Source of the DNA: Phoronis australis | Taxonomy: Eukaryota; Phoronida; Phoronidae | Assembly: GCA_002633005.1 (NCBI GenBank) | Contig: NMRA01000223.1 | Location: forward strand, 531,664 to 595,663 | Direction of reading: 5' to 3' | DNA: 64,000 nt | Shown: positions 47,301 through 60,034 of the stretch, in pieces | Numbering within the stretch: position 1 is the stretch's first letter | Layout of the letters: each line of letters opens with the position of its first letter | The notes under the pieces: model-generated | Databases searched by the model: none | The model's input: the letters and a program-made list of their open reading frames with translations, nothing else | What the model was told of the DNA's origin: nothing | Program-made: the position numbers and the translations under genes

Positions 47301-49781
47301 TGACAGCGTTCCATAGACGATTCTGAGACCACTGTTGTGAATTCATGTTGGCCTTCATAACCAACGCCGTAAAACCAAATTTCTAATAAGGTCCTTGGCT
47401 AGTTTCATTGGAATATCCGGCTCTAGCTTCAAACCTGTCTCGCACATATGAACCTTTCTGCATATAAAAGGGGCATTCAGGTGTTAAATGAGAATCCGGA
47501 CATATAGCAGTTTCGTATAAATGATGGCACGTTATCTAACGCAGGTTAAAGTAATGGCTCGATTTTGCGATTCCTATGTTTACAAAGTAATATTAATAAG
47601 TGCTCTTGCAAATACAATAATTCATGGTGAATACTGAAACCAAACATCCGTCTTCTATTGCCCCTTTCAGCCAATTAGCTAGCCAATGTTAATATTGAAT
47701 TTTGCCTTCTGCTCGAAATTAACATCCCTAGGGGTGGAAGAAGACATCATGGTACGGGCGCGGTGATCTGTAGTCAGAGAAACAATTAGTAGCGTACGTG
47801 TCGTCGAAGCAATTAATTAGTAGTGCATCGGTTGACAAGAACAGATGTTCTAAATATATGAGTGATCGTAAGCTATTAACGGTTGACACTGAGAAAAAAC
47901 AGCAGAAGTCATGAAATGTTTAGTCAGGGAAAAGAAAGCATTGTTGGTTCTGGGTTCTACCGCAACTTATTTTCAAACATGCAGTCACTGACTTAAAAGA
48001 GACTCCCGATCTCATTTAAGTCAGTTAAGGTCTCATCATGATTTGAAAAGCGATGAGTAGAAAGAGCAGATCTCGCATTATTTTTGGTCGCCTCAGTTGA
48101 ATTTACGTGTCTGTTTCAAAGGTGAACATCACTGATTCGATTTTCAAAAAAAATGATAAATAAATAAGAACAGAAAAAACAGAGTATTAGATATCCATCG
48201 ATTTTTATTAGTTCAATAGCGAATGATTTATTACACAATTATCTTGACATATAACAAAGCCTTCATAGTCGTTGAAAGCACTACCAGTATCCCCTCGAAA
48301 CTTTAATTGTACAACAGGTACTCGCTATTTTTATGCCCGGCTTTATAGTTTGATTACCACAGCTTTTCCATTCAATGTCAACCGTGTGTATAATTTCAGT
48401 CTAGGTTCTATTCTGAAATTGTTTTAGTTCACTCCAAGATGTTTAATGCTGCTATGTACATGTAAGAGTTCTCATTCAACCCTTTACATCCGCCTCCATC
48501 AGCCAGTGAGACCTAAGTCATGCTAACCTGGTGGGAGGATTATGTTGCTCACTTATATTGAAGTCATAGTAAAATTACGAGATCTATGTTCAGCTGGCAC
48601 GCAATAAACTTGTTTTTGTGGAATTTTGATTTTGCAGTCTTTAACAAACCGTAACGAGGCTCTGTGTCCAAGTTGTAAGGAATTAGGAAGGTCGCAGCGT
48701 CGTATAATACGCTTTGTGATATTTGAAAATACTTCAATTTGTGATGTAAACAAATGACTATCTACATGTATGATACCGTGGCCTGTTGTCGTCCCTGCAC
48801 ACGCCCCTGCAAACAATGTAAACTTTTGTAAGGCTTAGGCCATGGGCCATGGCTATAGTCCTTTCATCATATAACCATGTCAGCGGGGCAACTTCATTTT
48901 TCTGTGTGGATAACCGTATCCTTAAGCTTTTGATACTTAAAGAGTCCCTGCATTTTTAATTTTAACATTTGCTGTAAAAAGGACACGTTTTACCCCTCCT
49001 GATATAATGTTATCATGCAAAAGGTGGCGCCGTATGCTGCTTCTTCAGGCAACCGCAAACTCAAAAATTGAAAGGGTGCCGAACTATCTCAATATGACTA
49101 CCTCTACATTTGTTGCTGTGGATGTCTACTACATAGTGCACACGTTTCAAACAGTGAATTCATTTCTTCACTTTCGTTATTTATTGCAAATAACGTGAAC
49201 TGAAATCAATGATTGTTTGTAGAATGTCTTTTTTTAGAAGAAAAAAGAGAGAGCATGATGTGCGTCATTAGTAGTGTAATTACATGTTCATGACGTCAGT
49301 GTCACATGACATGTGATACATGTAAAAGCAGGGTAAGCAAAGCGAAATCGCAGTAATTTTAGCAACTGCTTCAGTGGGAAATATTTAACGTTCATCTTAC
49401 TAACGATATCCATTACAAAGCCATGCAAACATCATTGAATATTTTTAAAATTCATAGCTAAATGTGTTTTGATCGTGTGAGAAGGGGGGGGGGGGGGNTC
49501 TAAAGAAAAAAAGCGAATTCAATTTTGTAATTGTTGTGGATAGTAAGCCGAAGATTGAGAGGCATGAGCTGACCCGGTGGGTTCCTGACACCGACAGAGA
49601 CCGCTATCACTCCAACACCACAGGATGACCTCCCTCCCACTGTCATCTCAGTGGTATTAACGAGTGTCATCTTTATTTATTACTGTCACAACGTTAAGGT
49701 GAACTTGCCTAGCTATTACATGTGACTAATGTCCAACACTAATACATTGTCGAATCTTATTGTTCTCTTGCTTAGAGTTAG
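44331..49781. other. Gene-poor stretch
   Basis: Contains the 10-bp tandem repeat at 46174, a poly-G run with N at 49498, and no exon I can support. Frames of 84-96 codons at 45.6, 46.5 and 46.9 kb show no family features. Confidence 0.4.
46174..46213 (+). repeat. Four exact copies of a 10-bp unit GTGGGTTAAC
   Basis: GTGGGTTAAC repeated four times without error. One turn of DNA per unit puts the palindrome GTTAAC on the same helix face each time. Confidence 0.95.
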
Positions 49782-49928
49782 TTGGCCAAATGCAATAGTC
49801 CGATTTATTACTGTAATAACTCCCAAATTGTTATTATGTTAATTATTTATCCAATCAAAATGCACGAATAATTGCAATAATGATCCTTGTGTTCCCAAAA
49901 CGAATTTTATTCAGAAGTTCACAAATTG

Positions 49929-51070
49929 TTGTAAATGGAACGTTTTAGCTTGGTGCTGGGAACAAGCAGTTATATGTCTATTTTTAGTGTAAACGTCTAC
50001 CATTGTGAACAGTCAATGTATTATCCTACTCTGTACACCTTGAGTACATGAAATAAAACCTACACATTTCCTCAGGAACTGGACGTGTTGTAGCAAAAAG
50101 TTAAAACAGCAATGCGGTCTGGAACTATGCAATATATATATATGCGTGCGTGCCTGTGCGTGTGTGTGTGTGCAACTTATATGTAAGACATAACAAAGCG
50201 TTTTTAGTAAAAGTTACGCCATACATTCACCATCAGAAGCCGCTGAAATAAGGATGAGAATGAATCCCGCCGGCGTAACGGTGTAATCGCGTAAAGTCCC
50301 TGTCATCAACCGTCAAAGACGACGGGAGGAGCTGGCAAAATTTGCAACCGGGAATCCCGGCATCCTAGGTGTCCGAATTATTTTGGCGTCTAAAGTTCAA
50401 AAACAGTTCCCAGAACTGGACAATTTTGCTCACGTGCGTTGCAACCTACAAAGCACACAGAATCCTTGTTTATCCTACCATTCTGGTGCAATTTCGGTCG
50501 ACCAACGATGCTTTAATGCCGTGCTGCTACTACCACATACAATCAAATAGGACCTAGAAATGCACCCGGTGTCTTTGCAGGCTGTGAAGAAGAAATATCC
50601 ATTGCTCAGAATAGATACTGTGGTATTAAGCAATCTCAGTTTGCTATGCCTCATATGTTTCAGATGTTTAGAGGCAATTACTCCATTTCTGTTTCATCTG
50701 CAGGTTTTTGCTTGAGAGAAAATTTTGATTAGCTGTATTGTATAGGCATAAATATATGATGGCTAGTTTCAGTACGCTCCGTATTTTATGTTGAATTTCA
50801 TATTCGAGAAAATTGCAAATCACATTAAGCGATCTTCGGTGAATCAAGACAAATACGGATATCAGGACAGGGCTGTCAGGACATAACCAGCAACCGAAAC
50901 ATTTGACAAGAAATTATTTGTAACAACAGTAAATAATTGTTACAACTGTAATTATGACTACCTTGTGATTGGCTGATTAACTCGTAAGAAATATTTATTA
51001 TTATTATTATTGTCATAAATATTTATCATTAATTAAATCAGTTTTTGGCCACAGTGAGATTAAAAACCGG
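49929..51070 (+). repeat. 1.15-kb direct repeat, copy A
   Basis: Nearly identical to 51201-52371, from TTGTAAATGGAACG to TTAAAAACCGG. It carries a TA/TG microsatellite (about 50130-50172), a 62-codon frame (50369-50557, no known motif) and a TTA run. Copy A has an extra TGTGAT and lacks a ~34-base insert found in copy B. Confidence 0.9.
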
Positions 51071-51200
51071 NACGAAGTCGACCTGATCACACTAAAAAAT
51101 TGTGATACAACTAATATATTTTTATGATCACGGGGAGATATTTATATGCTGAAAAGGCAAAATAGGGGTGTAGTAAGCCGTCCCTGTCATATTACGTCAG

Positions 51201-52371
51201 TTGTAAATGGAACGTTTTAGCTTGGTGCTGGGAACAAGTACACCACGATCAAAATTAATTATTTTTTAAAAGCAGTTATATGTCTATTTTTAGTGTAAAC
51301 GTCTACCATTGTGCACAGTCAATGTATTATCCTACTCTGTACACCGTGAGTACATGAAATACGACCTACACATTTCCTCAGGAACTGGACGTGTTGTAGC
51401 AAAAAGTTAAAACAGCAATGCGGTCTGGAATTATGCAATATATATATGCGTGCGTGCCTGTGCGTGTGTGTGTGTGTGCAACTTATACGTAAGACATAAC
51501 AAAGCGTTTTTAGTAAAAGTTACGCCATACATTCACCATCAGAAGCCGCTGAAATAAGGATGAAAATGAATCCCGCCGGCGTAACGGTGTAATCGCGTAA
51601 AGTCCCTGTCATCAACCGTCAAAGAGGACGGGGAGGAGCTGGCAAAATTTGCAACCGGGAATCCCGGCATCCTAGGTGTCCGAATTATTTTGGCGTCTAC
51701 AGTTCAAAAACAGTTCCCAGAACTGGACAATTTTGCTCACGTACGTTGCAACCTACAAAGCACACAGAATCCTTGTTTATCCTACCATTCTGGTGCAATT
51801 TCGGTCGACCAACGATGCTTTAATGCCGTGCTGCTACTACCACATACAATCAAATAAGACCTAGAAATGCACCCGGTGTCTTTGCAGGCTGTGAACAAGA
51901 AATATCCATTGCTCAGAATAGATACTGTGGTATTAAGCAATCTCAGTTTGCTATGCCTCATATGTTTCAGATGTTTAGAGGCAATTACTCCATTTCTGTT
52001 TCATCTGCAGGTTTTTGCTTGAGAGAAAATTTTGATTAGCTGTATTGTATAGGCATAAATATATGATGGCTAGTTTCAGTACGCTCCGTATTTTATGTTG
52101 AATTTCATATTCGAGAAAATTGCAAATCACATTAAGCGATCTTCGGTGAATCAAGACAAATACGGATATCAGGACAGGGCTGTCAGGACATAACCAGCAA
52201 CCGAAACATTTGACAAGAAATTATTTGTAACAACAGTAAATAATTGTTATAACTGTAATTATGACTACCTTGGCTGATTAACTCGTAAGAAATATTTATT
52301 ATTATTATTATTGTCATAAATATTTATCATTAATTAAATCAGTTTTTGGCCACAGTGAGATTAAAAACCGG
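51201..52371 (+). repeat. 1.15-kb direct repeat, copy B
   Basis: Second copy, with an AT-rich ~34-base insertion after GGGAACAAG. Very few substitutions separate the copies, so the event is recent, or the two are haplotypes placed side by side by the assembler (N at 51071). Confidence 0.9.
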
Positions 52372-52379
52372 GCCAAGTA

Positions 52380-52805
52380 GTATAAATTTGAAACTTCAAT
52401 TATCTCGCCTTATTCATTGAATTGACCCAGCCGTTGAACTGATAGTTGTTTTCAAACCTCTTCGGAAACTTTCCAGCATGCTGTGTAACTTTAAGTCACC
52501 CATCCCTTTATTGAACAAGAGCAACTTTGTTTATAAGGTTGAATGTGACAACTGTAAGTAATTCTATAACGGACTCACACAGAGACGCCTCTGTGACAGG
52601 CTGAAAGAACATCACACCTCGGAGAAAAGCAACATATATAGGCTTTGTGTTGGCAACAGTCACCAATCCAATTCAGTTAGTACTATCTTCTGAGAACCTA
52701 AAAAGGAGTTACTGTACATTAAGGAAACATTGGCCATTCAGAACCAGCATGTCACTGATTCTCTGAATAACAGGCAGAGCTCAGTGACCCTGCAACTGTG
52801 GTGGT
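52380..52805 (+). pseudogene. Penelope-like element, C-terminal GIY-YIG end (decayed)
   Basis: Remains of a retroelement reverse-transcriptase/endonuclease C-terminus: VVFKPLRKLSSMLCNFKSP, then NKSNFVYKVECDNCK, a stop, FYNGLTQRRLCDRLKEHH, SEKSNIYRLC, and IKETLAIQNQHVTDSLNNR near the end. The Cys pair, YNGLTQRRL, R..EHH and the IKE..I..LN close match GIY-YIG domains of Penelope-like elements. In-frame stops at about 52559 and 52690 and the missing reverse transcriptase show it is dead. Confidence 0.7.
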
Positions 52806-52910
52806 GACCAGCTACATGTAATTGACTTTATTCCCTGTATCTCTCACTTCACGGATGTTACCTGAGCTGTATGTTGGCACTTGCTGTCCTAGATTGTTGT
52901 AAATATGATC

Positions 52911-52955
52911 CTGATGATGTCTAATGAATAGACGAAACGTTGACTGAACATGAAC
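52911..52955 (+). ncRNA. Hammerhead-ribozyme-like core at the Penelope-like 3' end
   Basis: CTGATGA (52911-52917), stem II GTCTA/TAGAC with loop ATGAA, then GAAA (52934-52937) and a possible weak stem III ACGTT/AACAT. Penelope-like elements are known to carry hammerheads, so position supports it. A one-base bulge before stem II, a stem III mismatch and G at the expected cleavage position suggest it is inactive. Confidence 0.4.
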
Positions 52956-53394
52956 TTTTTTATTTGTGCGGCGATCGTCCGGTTTTTAAATATTTATTAC
53001 CGTTGCAGTAACTAATTTTTGTGTTATTTCTGAATTCTGGCTTCCACGGACTGACTAGCGAATTATGACTGTAACAAGTTGGGAGTTACTAACTACAACA
53101 ATAAATCGGACTTCTGCCGCAGGCGGCCAACGATGATACTCGCACCATTGTTCACTGCTGACAGTTTATTGCAGCAGACACGTTTTATTCTTCGACTCAC
53201 GTCAGCACTATTCGTCAAAGATAGAACTTGTAATCTTTCTACTGCTTCTGGTTTTTGGGTTTTTACTTGTTTCTTGAAACATGCCATTATTTCCTAGTTC
53301 GTCACTTACCTCGGTAATACGCTGAAATCAGCGATACACATGTAGATGTTCCTGCTTTGCATCCGTGTCCCCACTTAGGGTCTCATCAAGCATC

Positions 53395-53870
53395 GATTTG
53401 ACTTAAAGTGCTTGAAACCACCATTTACTTTTTTTCGTCAAGTGGCTGCATCGTTAGTATCATTGGATTTTTTTATCGCACTACATACCACAGTCGTGAG
53501 TTCAATGTACCAAAAACGAGAAAACAGAAGAAAGGCGACTTCAATTGAAAGTTTCTTAGCTCCACATGAATCGGTGTGACGTACGAAGGTACCCAGCGCC
53601 AAGGTAACATATCCAGCAACACGCGAGTTTCTTGTACAAGCTTGTGCCATATCCGCACTTCTCCGATGTCCCGAGGGAAAGTGAAAAGAGCCTCCGGCGT
53701 GGTCAAATACTAAGTTGTCACAACCAACACAAACGCAACGCTTCGACATTTTTTATTATACAATAAAGCACGGGAACACGAGTAGCAATATCTGACCACT
53801 TTAGACGCTAAAAACAATGGAGCATGAATAGTCCAGTGATTGGTTGTAGTATGTTTCAACCAATAAATGT
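53395..53870 (-). pseudogene. Dispersed repeat with THAP-type exon, copy 2
   Basis: Minus-strand partner of 14985-15430. ATG at 53749-53747. CVCVGC followed by FHFP fits a THAP N-terminus; one frameshift is needed to continue into WHKLVQETR. The C-x2-H half of a THAP finger is not intact. A possible splice pair in the same orientation lies nearby (ttcag, 12 bases, GTAAGT at about 53320-53305). Probably a broken copy of a transposon-derived or host THAP gene. Confidence 0.55.
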
Positions 53871-54160
53871 TCGTACCTCGAGATCAGGTGATAAACATAT
53901 TGTCAGATATTTACGGTTTGCGGGTGTTCTATGGCCGCTGGTCGACTGGTGGGATTATTTTTTTTGGTGTTTTTGATGTAAAATTGATGACTTTAGCAGT
54001 TAAACATATTCACCGCGTGAATAAGTCCTGTACTGAGGTGAAGACAGTCTCAGTGCCCCCTTTTGCAGTGCAATAGACACGTGCAAGCCACGGCTTCTTT
54101 TGAGCACAGAATCTGAGTGAGTCTCTCGAGAGCGCTATAGCTTTCCCATACTCTTACAGT
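53871..54160 (+). repeat. Segment duplicated at 54818-54955
   Basis: 54000-54140 and 54818-54955 share TTAAACA, TCACCGCGTG, GC.GTGCA.TA and GCACAGAATCTGA.TGAG in order. Confidence 0.5.
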
Positions 54161-54665
54161 ATATCTTTGGTCACAGTTTTAATTATCACCCATTACGTAA
54201 TACTTGTGCCTGTACGTAGCGCTCACGCATAATATGACGAGGAATTCATTATCACCCATATAATCTACGTAAAAGTGCCAAGATACACAGGTAATCTCTC
54301 TCATCCTTGACCATGAGAAATATTTGGTGAATGAAACCGATGTCTCTCAAAGCCAGGAATAAATTGTGCGTTCCTTGTCCAATAATGACGCATTACTTAC
54401 ATGTATGAATGTATACTGTTTATTCGCTGTTGTACGTTTTTTGCTTCTAAGTGTGCTCAATGTTCTTCATGAGACATTGACTCTCAATAAGCTCATCGTT
54501 ATATTAAGCATGTATTGCTTTTGATTGAGCCCACCATGATATTGACGGTACATTGCTCCTGCGGCACGTACGGGATTAGTGGATCTTCACGACCAGCTCA
54601 GTATAAGCATGCACTGCGTTTCCTCATTTCTAAGCTGACCATTAGCATGCATTTTAGCTGAGACT
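54160..54665 (+). repeat. Dispersed repeat homologous to 63500-64000
   Basis: Shared collinear words include AGTTTTAATTA, TGCCTGTA.GTAGC.CTCA, GTGTGCTCAATGTTCTTCAT, GAGACATTG, TTGCTTTTGATTGAGCCCAC (one change), TACATTGCTCCTGC and GTTTCCTC. Part of it (54330-54580) is built from the same diverged ~62-bp satellite unit as 62.2-63.9 kb. Confidence 0.75.
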
Positions 54666-54714
54666 TTTTCCAGTAAAAGCTCCGCCTCCCATTGAAGCAT
54701 TTTGCCGATTCGAG

Positions 54715-54815
54715 TCCACCAAACCTTGGATGCGTTCCGTAGACGCAAGACAAAAGGCAGTGTGATCCCGTGCTTCGCCTGTAATGCGTGGCGATATCTC
54801 CGAACACACGAAAAT
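54715..54815 (-). repeat. GAGATATCGCCATGCATTGC family (copy 3)
   Basis: Minus strand GGAGATATCGCCACGCATTA, then CAGGCGAAGCACGGGATCACAC. It sits in a 117-codon minus frame (54940-54587) that has no family match. Confidence 0.55.
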
Positions 54816-54955
54816 TTAAACACGATCACCGCGTGCGTAAGTGATAGTGCACATACATTGTACAGTATCAGTGGTTCCTTTTTGCGGTGCACTATACGCG
54901 CCCAGCCCACGTCTGGGCACAGAATCTGACTGAGACTCACACGAGTACTCAGTTT

Positions 54956-57900
54956 GCCCCGAAGGTGCTTAATGAGAGAAGACCTTTCGGTGATCTTGAA
55001 GAGTATGACAGTGTGCTGCAGTATAATTTATAAAAAAGCGATTGCCCCACCCGAATGCTTGGTTCCTGTCTTGTAACTAAGGTAGTGGAACTCAACCAGA
55101 ATTAAGACTTGGCTGCGTTCCGCACACGCGCGAGACATTCGCGAGACACCTGCAACGAGACCTCTTTGAAACGGAATCTGTGAAGTCAGTCCCACAATTC
55201 ACTATTCCTGAACCGCCGATCAATCACTTCATTGGCCGCCATGTTACAGTCTAGGCTAGTAAAGTATCACAACCTTACTCGCAAGACACTCTCTTTACTT
55301 GCGTGGCATTGCGTCCTCTCGCTTTTCTCTCAAGGAAATTTTTCTACGGAACTCACCCCTGGACAAATCAGACGTCTTTCTCTTGTCTTCTAAAATAGTG
55401 GCAACCCGATAATGCAGTTAGTGTTGGCCTCAAATGACTAAATTGGCAAAAAACCCTCGTTTCATCAAAGACACTTATATTTAATTTACATGTAGGTCAC
55501 TTATTACGGGTTTAAAATCGGTCCCAAACCATTCTTTATTCGGATGAGAACTTAAGTTATTTTTGGTCTTGCAAAAATTGACAGCCCGTAACTCCCCTAG
55601 ACCATGCTCGGCGAATAACATGACACGCCGTGACAAGTCAACTACTAGAACTTGGTCTCGAACAAAACGAACTGCCAATTTCCTGAAATTACACTTATTT
55701 CGACTAACTTTTTGGGCCCAATTTCACAATGGTGCATTCACTCAATCAAATTTTTTGGTGACTGAAGACGGGTTTATAACCGTTTTGTCTAAAAATCAGA
55801 AGTCTAGGTGTAAATCCATTGCCAATGTTCGTCTACAACTGCAGAATTGATTCATGCCTAATGTCTATTGACTGGGCGATGTTCGCTTTCACAAACTCGC
55901 CGTTCGACTTTTCGCAGAATGTCAGGTTAGGGACTTTAGTAGCATAGTGCAGAACACTGTTTGATGTCTCAATACTATCAATTCCAACACGAGCCTTGAC
56001 TCATCGTTGATGTATATTGACATTCGCTATAAGTAGTTGCCAGCGTTTAAACTCATTTATGCAAGTGATAACACAGTGTGAATTTGGTTTTTGAGGACTC
56101 AGAGAAAATGGTGGCAAAGTGATTTCCCAACTTCCTCTCATCGTGATACAATATACGCGAGCCACTCTGTGAATTGCAGAATTTCTCCCTGGATTGCTGT
56201 GTCAAGTTTGCTTGTTTAAAACACAAAAGGAGCTGTGACGTTGACTGCATGACTTTGATTAGCAGCGAGTACGCCACGTTGCGTGTGATATCCCGTCTCA
56301 CTCGTTACCAAGATGTGATTGTTTGACTCACCCTTTACCATCGGGGTGATGCGATGCCTGTTTGCACGCCTTAAAAGATCCTGGTATCAAGAACAATCGA
56401 CCAGACAGTAGCGGTATATCGGCACGGTGAATACGGAACAACTATTTTTATCTAGTTGCCGTCCGGTTCAGTACATTGGCACAAAAATACCGCGTCAGTA
56501 ACGTAACTGGTAGCGACCGCTAACTGAGGAATGAGAGACTCGCAGATCAACACACTGGGATTGCAAGCTTTCCACAATCCACAAGACACAGTTATAATTG
56601 CATGACGGACAGTCAATAACTATTTCTTCTACCACTTATCCATTCGGATAAGTAGACCACATCTGTGTTATAATCTCGCACATACATTCCGCAGCTTGAG
56701 GTCGGCAGATGAACGGAACTAAGCCGTCTTTCAATGTCAATTACAAGTTCACGCGTTTGCAGGTAAGAAAGTTAGATATTTAAGCAGACTGTCATTTCGA
56801 GCTGTACTGTGGTGTGGTACAAGTATATACAGGACTAATTTGGGAGACTGTATTATGTAAAAACTGACTTTATTCCATTGCGCATCGTTTCTGTTCACGA
56901 GTTGAGGAAAATATTGGTATCGTCGAGCTTCCCAACACTGCACAACAACTCAGCTTACTAAAAACTAATGGTGACGACTCTCACAATTGTCAGACCAGGA
57001 TAGGTTTGCTGCTGTGGTGAAGTGTTGCGGCAATAGGGTAAAACTATAGGGAACAATCGCGCTGATGAACGGATCATGATTCACGTCTCGTCATTTCAGT
57101 TTGATGTCGGAATCCCACTTACAGCCATGCGGTGTTTAACTGCCTTTTATTGTATAGCAATCAATTCTCGTGTATAATTGCCGAATTTCCCCAGGGGACA
57201 AGAGCTAGCCGCAATTTAAGTCTATCTGTACTGTGTTATCCGTGGTTATGAGTCCCCATTAATAGAATGGTGTATTTAGACAGCTGTTGTAGAAAAAATA
57301 CAATATTAATACAAACAGAATGTCCTTTAATTTATGAATACTAAGCAGCTTGGGAATATTGGAGAAGCGATTTGACACAGTGTGACCCCTGTTAACACGT
57401 TTTAGTTTTGTTTATGATACACTGTATTGGTGGTCGCTCATAACGTCTTTTATCTTTTTCGAATTCTGAAACTTATGTCTTAAAAGCCAATAAATGGCCC
57501 CTACCCGAGTTCACACTCGTGTGGATACGGTCAGCGGTTAGACGGAACTTAAACGCCAGCAGTTGCCCTAACCCATCGTTAAACTAACCGTTCATTCTGG
57601 AAATCCACTACACAATAAGAACCAGTATCAATTCTTAGATAAGTACCATCAGGTATTTTAAAGTAAAATGGCGAAAATTGGGACAGCATATGCCTTAACT
57701 TCAATACTATGGTAAGCGAATCAAACATAATGTGAAAACGGGGTAATTATAGTAAACGACACTACACGTGGGCACCTGTCGACAACACGTTGACAACTGT
57801 TTAATATATGTCTTTACAAGATGTTACAGGAACAAAATTTTAGATGCTCATTTACTACGCAATAACTTGAAAAACTCGAGCTGCTTTCCCTGCAACCATG

Positions 57901-58614
57901 TCCAACTCGAATAACTATATGAAAATTACCATCTTACGCAAAAACACTACCCATTTTTGCACACACAGACTCACGCTCACGCACACGTACATGCACATAT
58001 GTCGAACTGTATTTTTATTGTATTTCACTATTTGTTACATAAGTTAATACAACTATCATATATCTCTTATTAGTTGATGTATATAGCTCTTTTAATTAGA
58101 CTTCAATCTCTAACGTAGTAATGATAGCGAATTGTAAATGGTTCAAATGACTTAGTGAGAGATGACCCAGTGTATAATCCTTTATAAATAATAGGACAAG
58201 TGTAAATATTTGCAATTCATTACTAATTTGAGATAAATTTTCACTTGCACTATTATTTATATTTGTTAAAGTAATTGAGTCCCAGTTTACAAGGCCTATA
58301 AAATATCGTCTGTAAATTAATTCACTTTAATCATCGTTTTAATTATTTGTTTTAATGCTTCCGCTCGTGTATTGTATAACATGACCCAGTGCCCTGCAAT
58401 TTTTGTGAAGAAGGTTTCTTTTAATCATCACGTATTTGGGCTTAGAATCTGGTCTCTGTTGGCGAAACGCGACCAAAAATTGACCAAATGCTTGACGCAT
58501 TTCAAGCCAACTTGCCGTACTCAAATCATGCAGGGTGGTTGTTTCGAGTCTGAGACTTAAGTCGAGTTTGACTTTGTAGATCAGACCCTGAAATGTGTTT
58601 CTTGCAGTAAAAAC
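54956..58614. other. Gene-poor stretch
   Basis: Contains the ACACGCCGTGACAA repeat at 55590-55667. AT-rich, with no exon I can support. Confidence 0.4.
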
Positions 58615-58619
58615 GAATT

Positions 58620-58700
58620 CACGCAAGTGTTCGCGAGATATCGCCGTGCATCACAGACAAAGTGCGTGATCACACTTGCCAGTTTCTTGCATGTGCGGAA
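58620..58700 (+). repeat. GAGATATCGCCATGCATTGC family (copy 4)
   Basis: CGCGAGATATCGCCGTGCAT, then CACAGACAAAGTGCGTGATCAC. Overlapping frames on both strands of up to 110 codons lack known motifs. Confidence 0.55.
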
Positions 58701-60034
58701 CTCTCCCCTGCTTCTGAACACACCTCTGTGCAGAACGTGTTTCGAGTCTGTTGTAACCAAACTCCAATACGTGCGCTTGTCTCGCATTACAAGTCACCAC
58801 AGAACGTCACCTTGTCAAAGCAGGGGTCGTATCACGACCAGGCTGTGTTTCAGCTCAACACTTCCCTTGAGGCAAATACTTTTGATCTATACACATCGAC
58901 AGGTAGACGGCCTACGCAAAGATCCAAGTTACAGCATTTTCCATCATAATATACAGTAATGAGGATCAAAAATTCAAGACGTCTGTTTCATAAAAAGAGA
59001 CACAAGACTAACTTCAGACACAATTACTTTTTGAAAAATAATTTAATGCCACTTCAGCAAAAAGTGTCCGAAAGTATACACAACCATGAGGCATGCGCAC
59101 GTCTGATGCACAGCAAATGACATCAGACCACCTGCACTGTTTATTTTATACACGTGCTGTACGCATAGTATAATTTGGCAGTAGAGCCTCTCTAATGCAG
59201 ATTTCGTTATAAACGATTCGACAACTGATTGTTAGATAACTTCTTTCTGTATTTCCCGTACTACTCACTGGGATCTCGTTTCATTTCTTACCTAGGTCGG
59301 TATAATATAATTTTTTAAAACGGATTTTGTATAGTTTGTTCTTTTAACGATGTCGCTCGGGGAGCTAGTGCACATATGGGATCCACACTCAAAGAATAAA
59401 TTTAACGTCTTAAAACAACCAAACTTATCAACGGATGCGTGGATCGTTTTGAAGTTTCATGCAACCCAGCCATGTAGGAAAGAACACACATGGCCAATCT
59501 CATTCAATCACGTGTATAACATGGATGGTCAACGCTGCCAACAAACATACATGCAATATGCTATTGACAATTCAAGTGTGGTTCATGACTACTTCAATTA
59601 GTTTGAACTTTACTCCTGAAGAGTTAATAGCAAATCGATTTTCAAATATGAGACGCCCTCATGTATTTTGTGTCCGTTTGTGATCGATATGTTATGGTAG
59701 GATGTTCGTTTATTATAATGACTAATACCCTTTATAATATAATCTTATCAACGCTAATAAGTACCAAAACTACTTGGGCTCATGAGTTTGGAAAAAATGT
59801 TCAAGACAGAAGCTTTCGAGGCCAATGGGAGCGACATTTCCTCAGGTATGAGGACAAATGCGCGAAAACCTTTAATATCTCAACCTGTTCAAAACTACAA
59901 AGGGGAGGGACTTAAGAAAGTTAAAAACAAGGGTGAAAAAATGGGAATAGTTAGAGGTAGTGGCTCACGTGACTCATATCTTTATTACGACTGTCGTTCT
60001 CGTGAGTGTTGAAAAACAAAACCAAGTAATTAAT
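58701..60034. other. Gene-poor stretch
   Basis: Several overlapping short frames (59.35-60.0 kb) without family resemblance or splice structure. Confidence 0.35.

Larger units (their letters stand above)
49782..53130. mobile_element. ~3.35-kb composite element bounded by inverted repeats
   Basis: The reverse complement of 49782-49837 matches 53071-53130 (shared TTGGGAGTTA, AATAAATCGGACT, GGCCAA; about 75%). Between the arms lie two 1.15-kb direct repeats and the 3' end of a Penelope-like element. Whether the three parts moved as one unit is unknown; an N at 51071 sits between the direct repeats. Confidence 0.5.

Noticed and set aside
50126-50174. TA/TG dinucleotide tract as a regulatory element
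   Set aside because: An ordinary microsatellite, length-variable between the two 1.15-kb copies.
50369-50557. 62-codon frame repeated at 51676-51864
   Set aside because: Repetition is explained by the 1.15-kb duplication; both copies are short and match nothing known.
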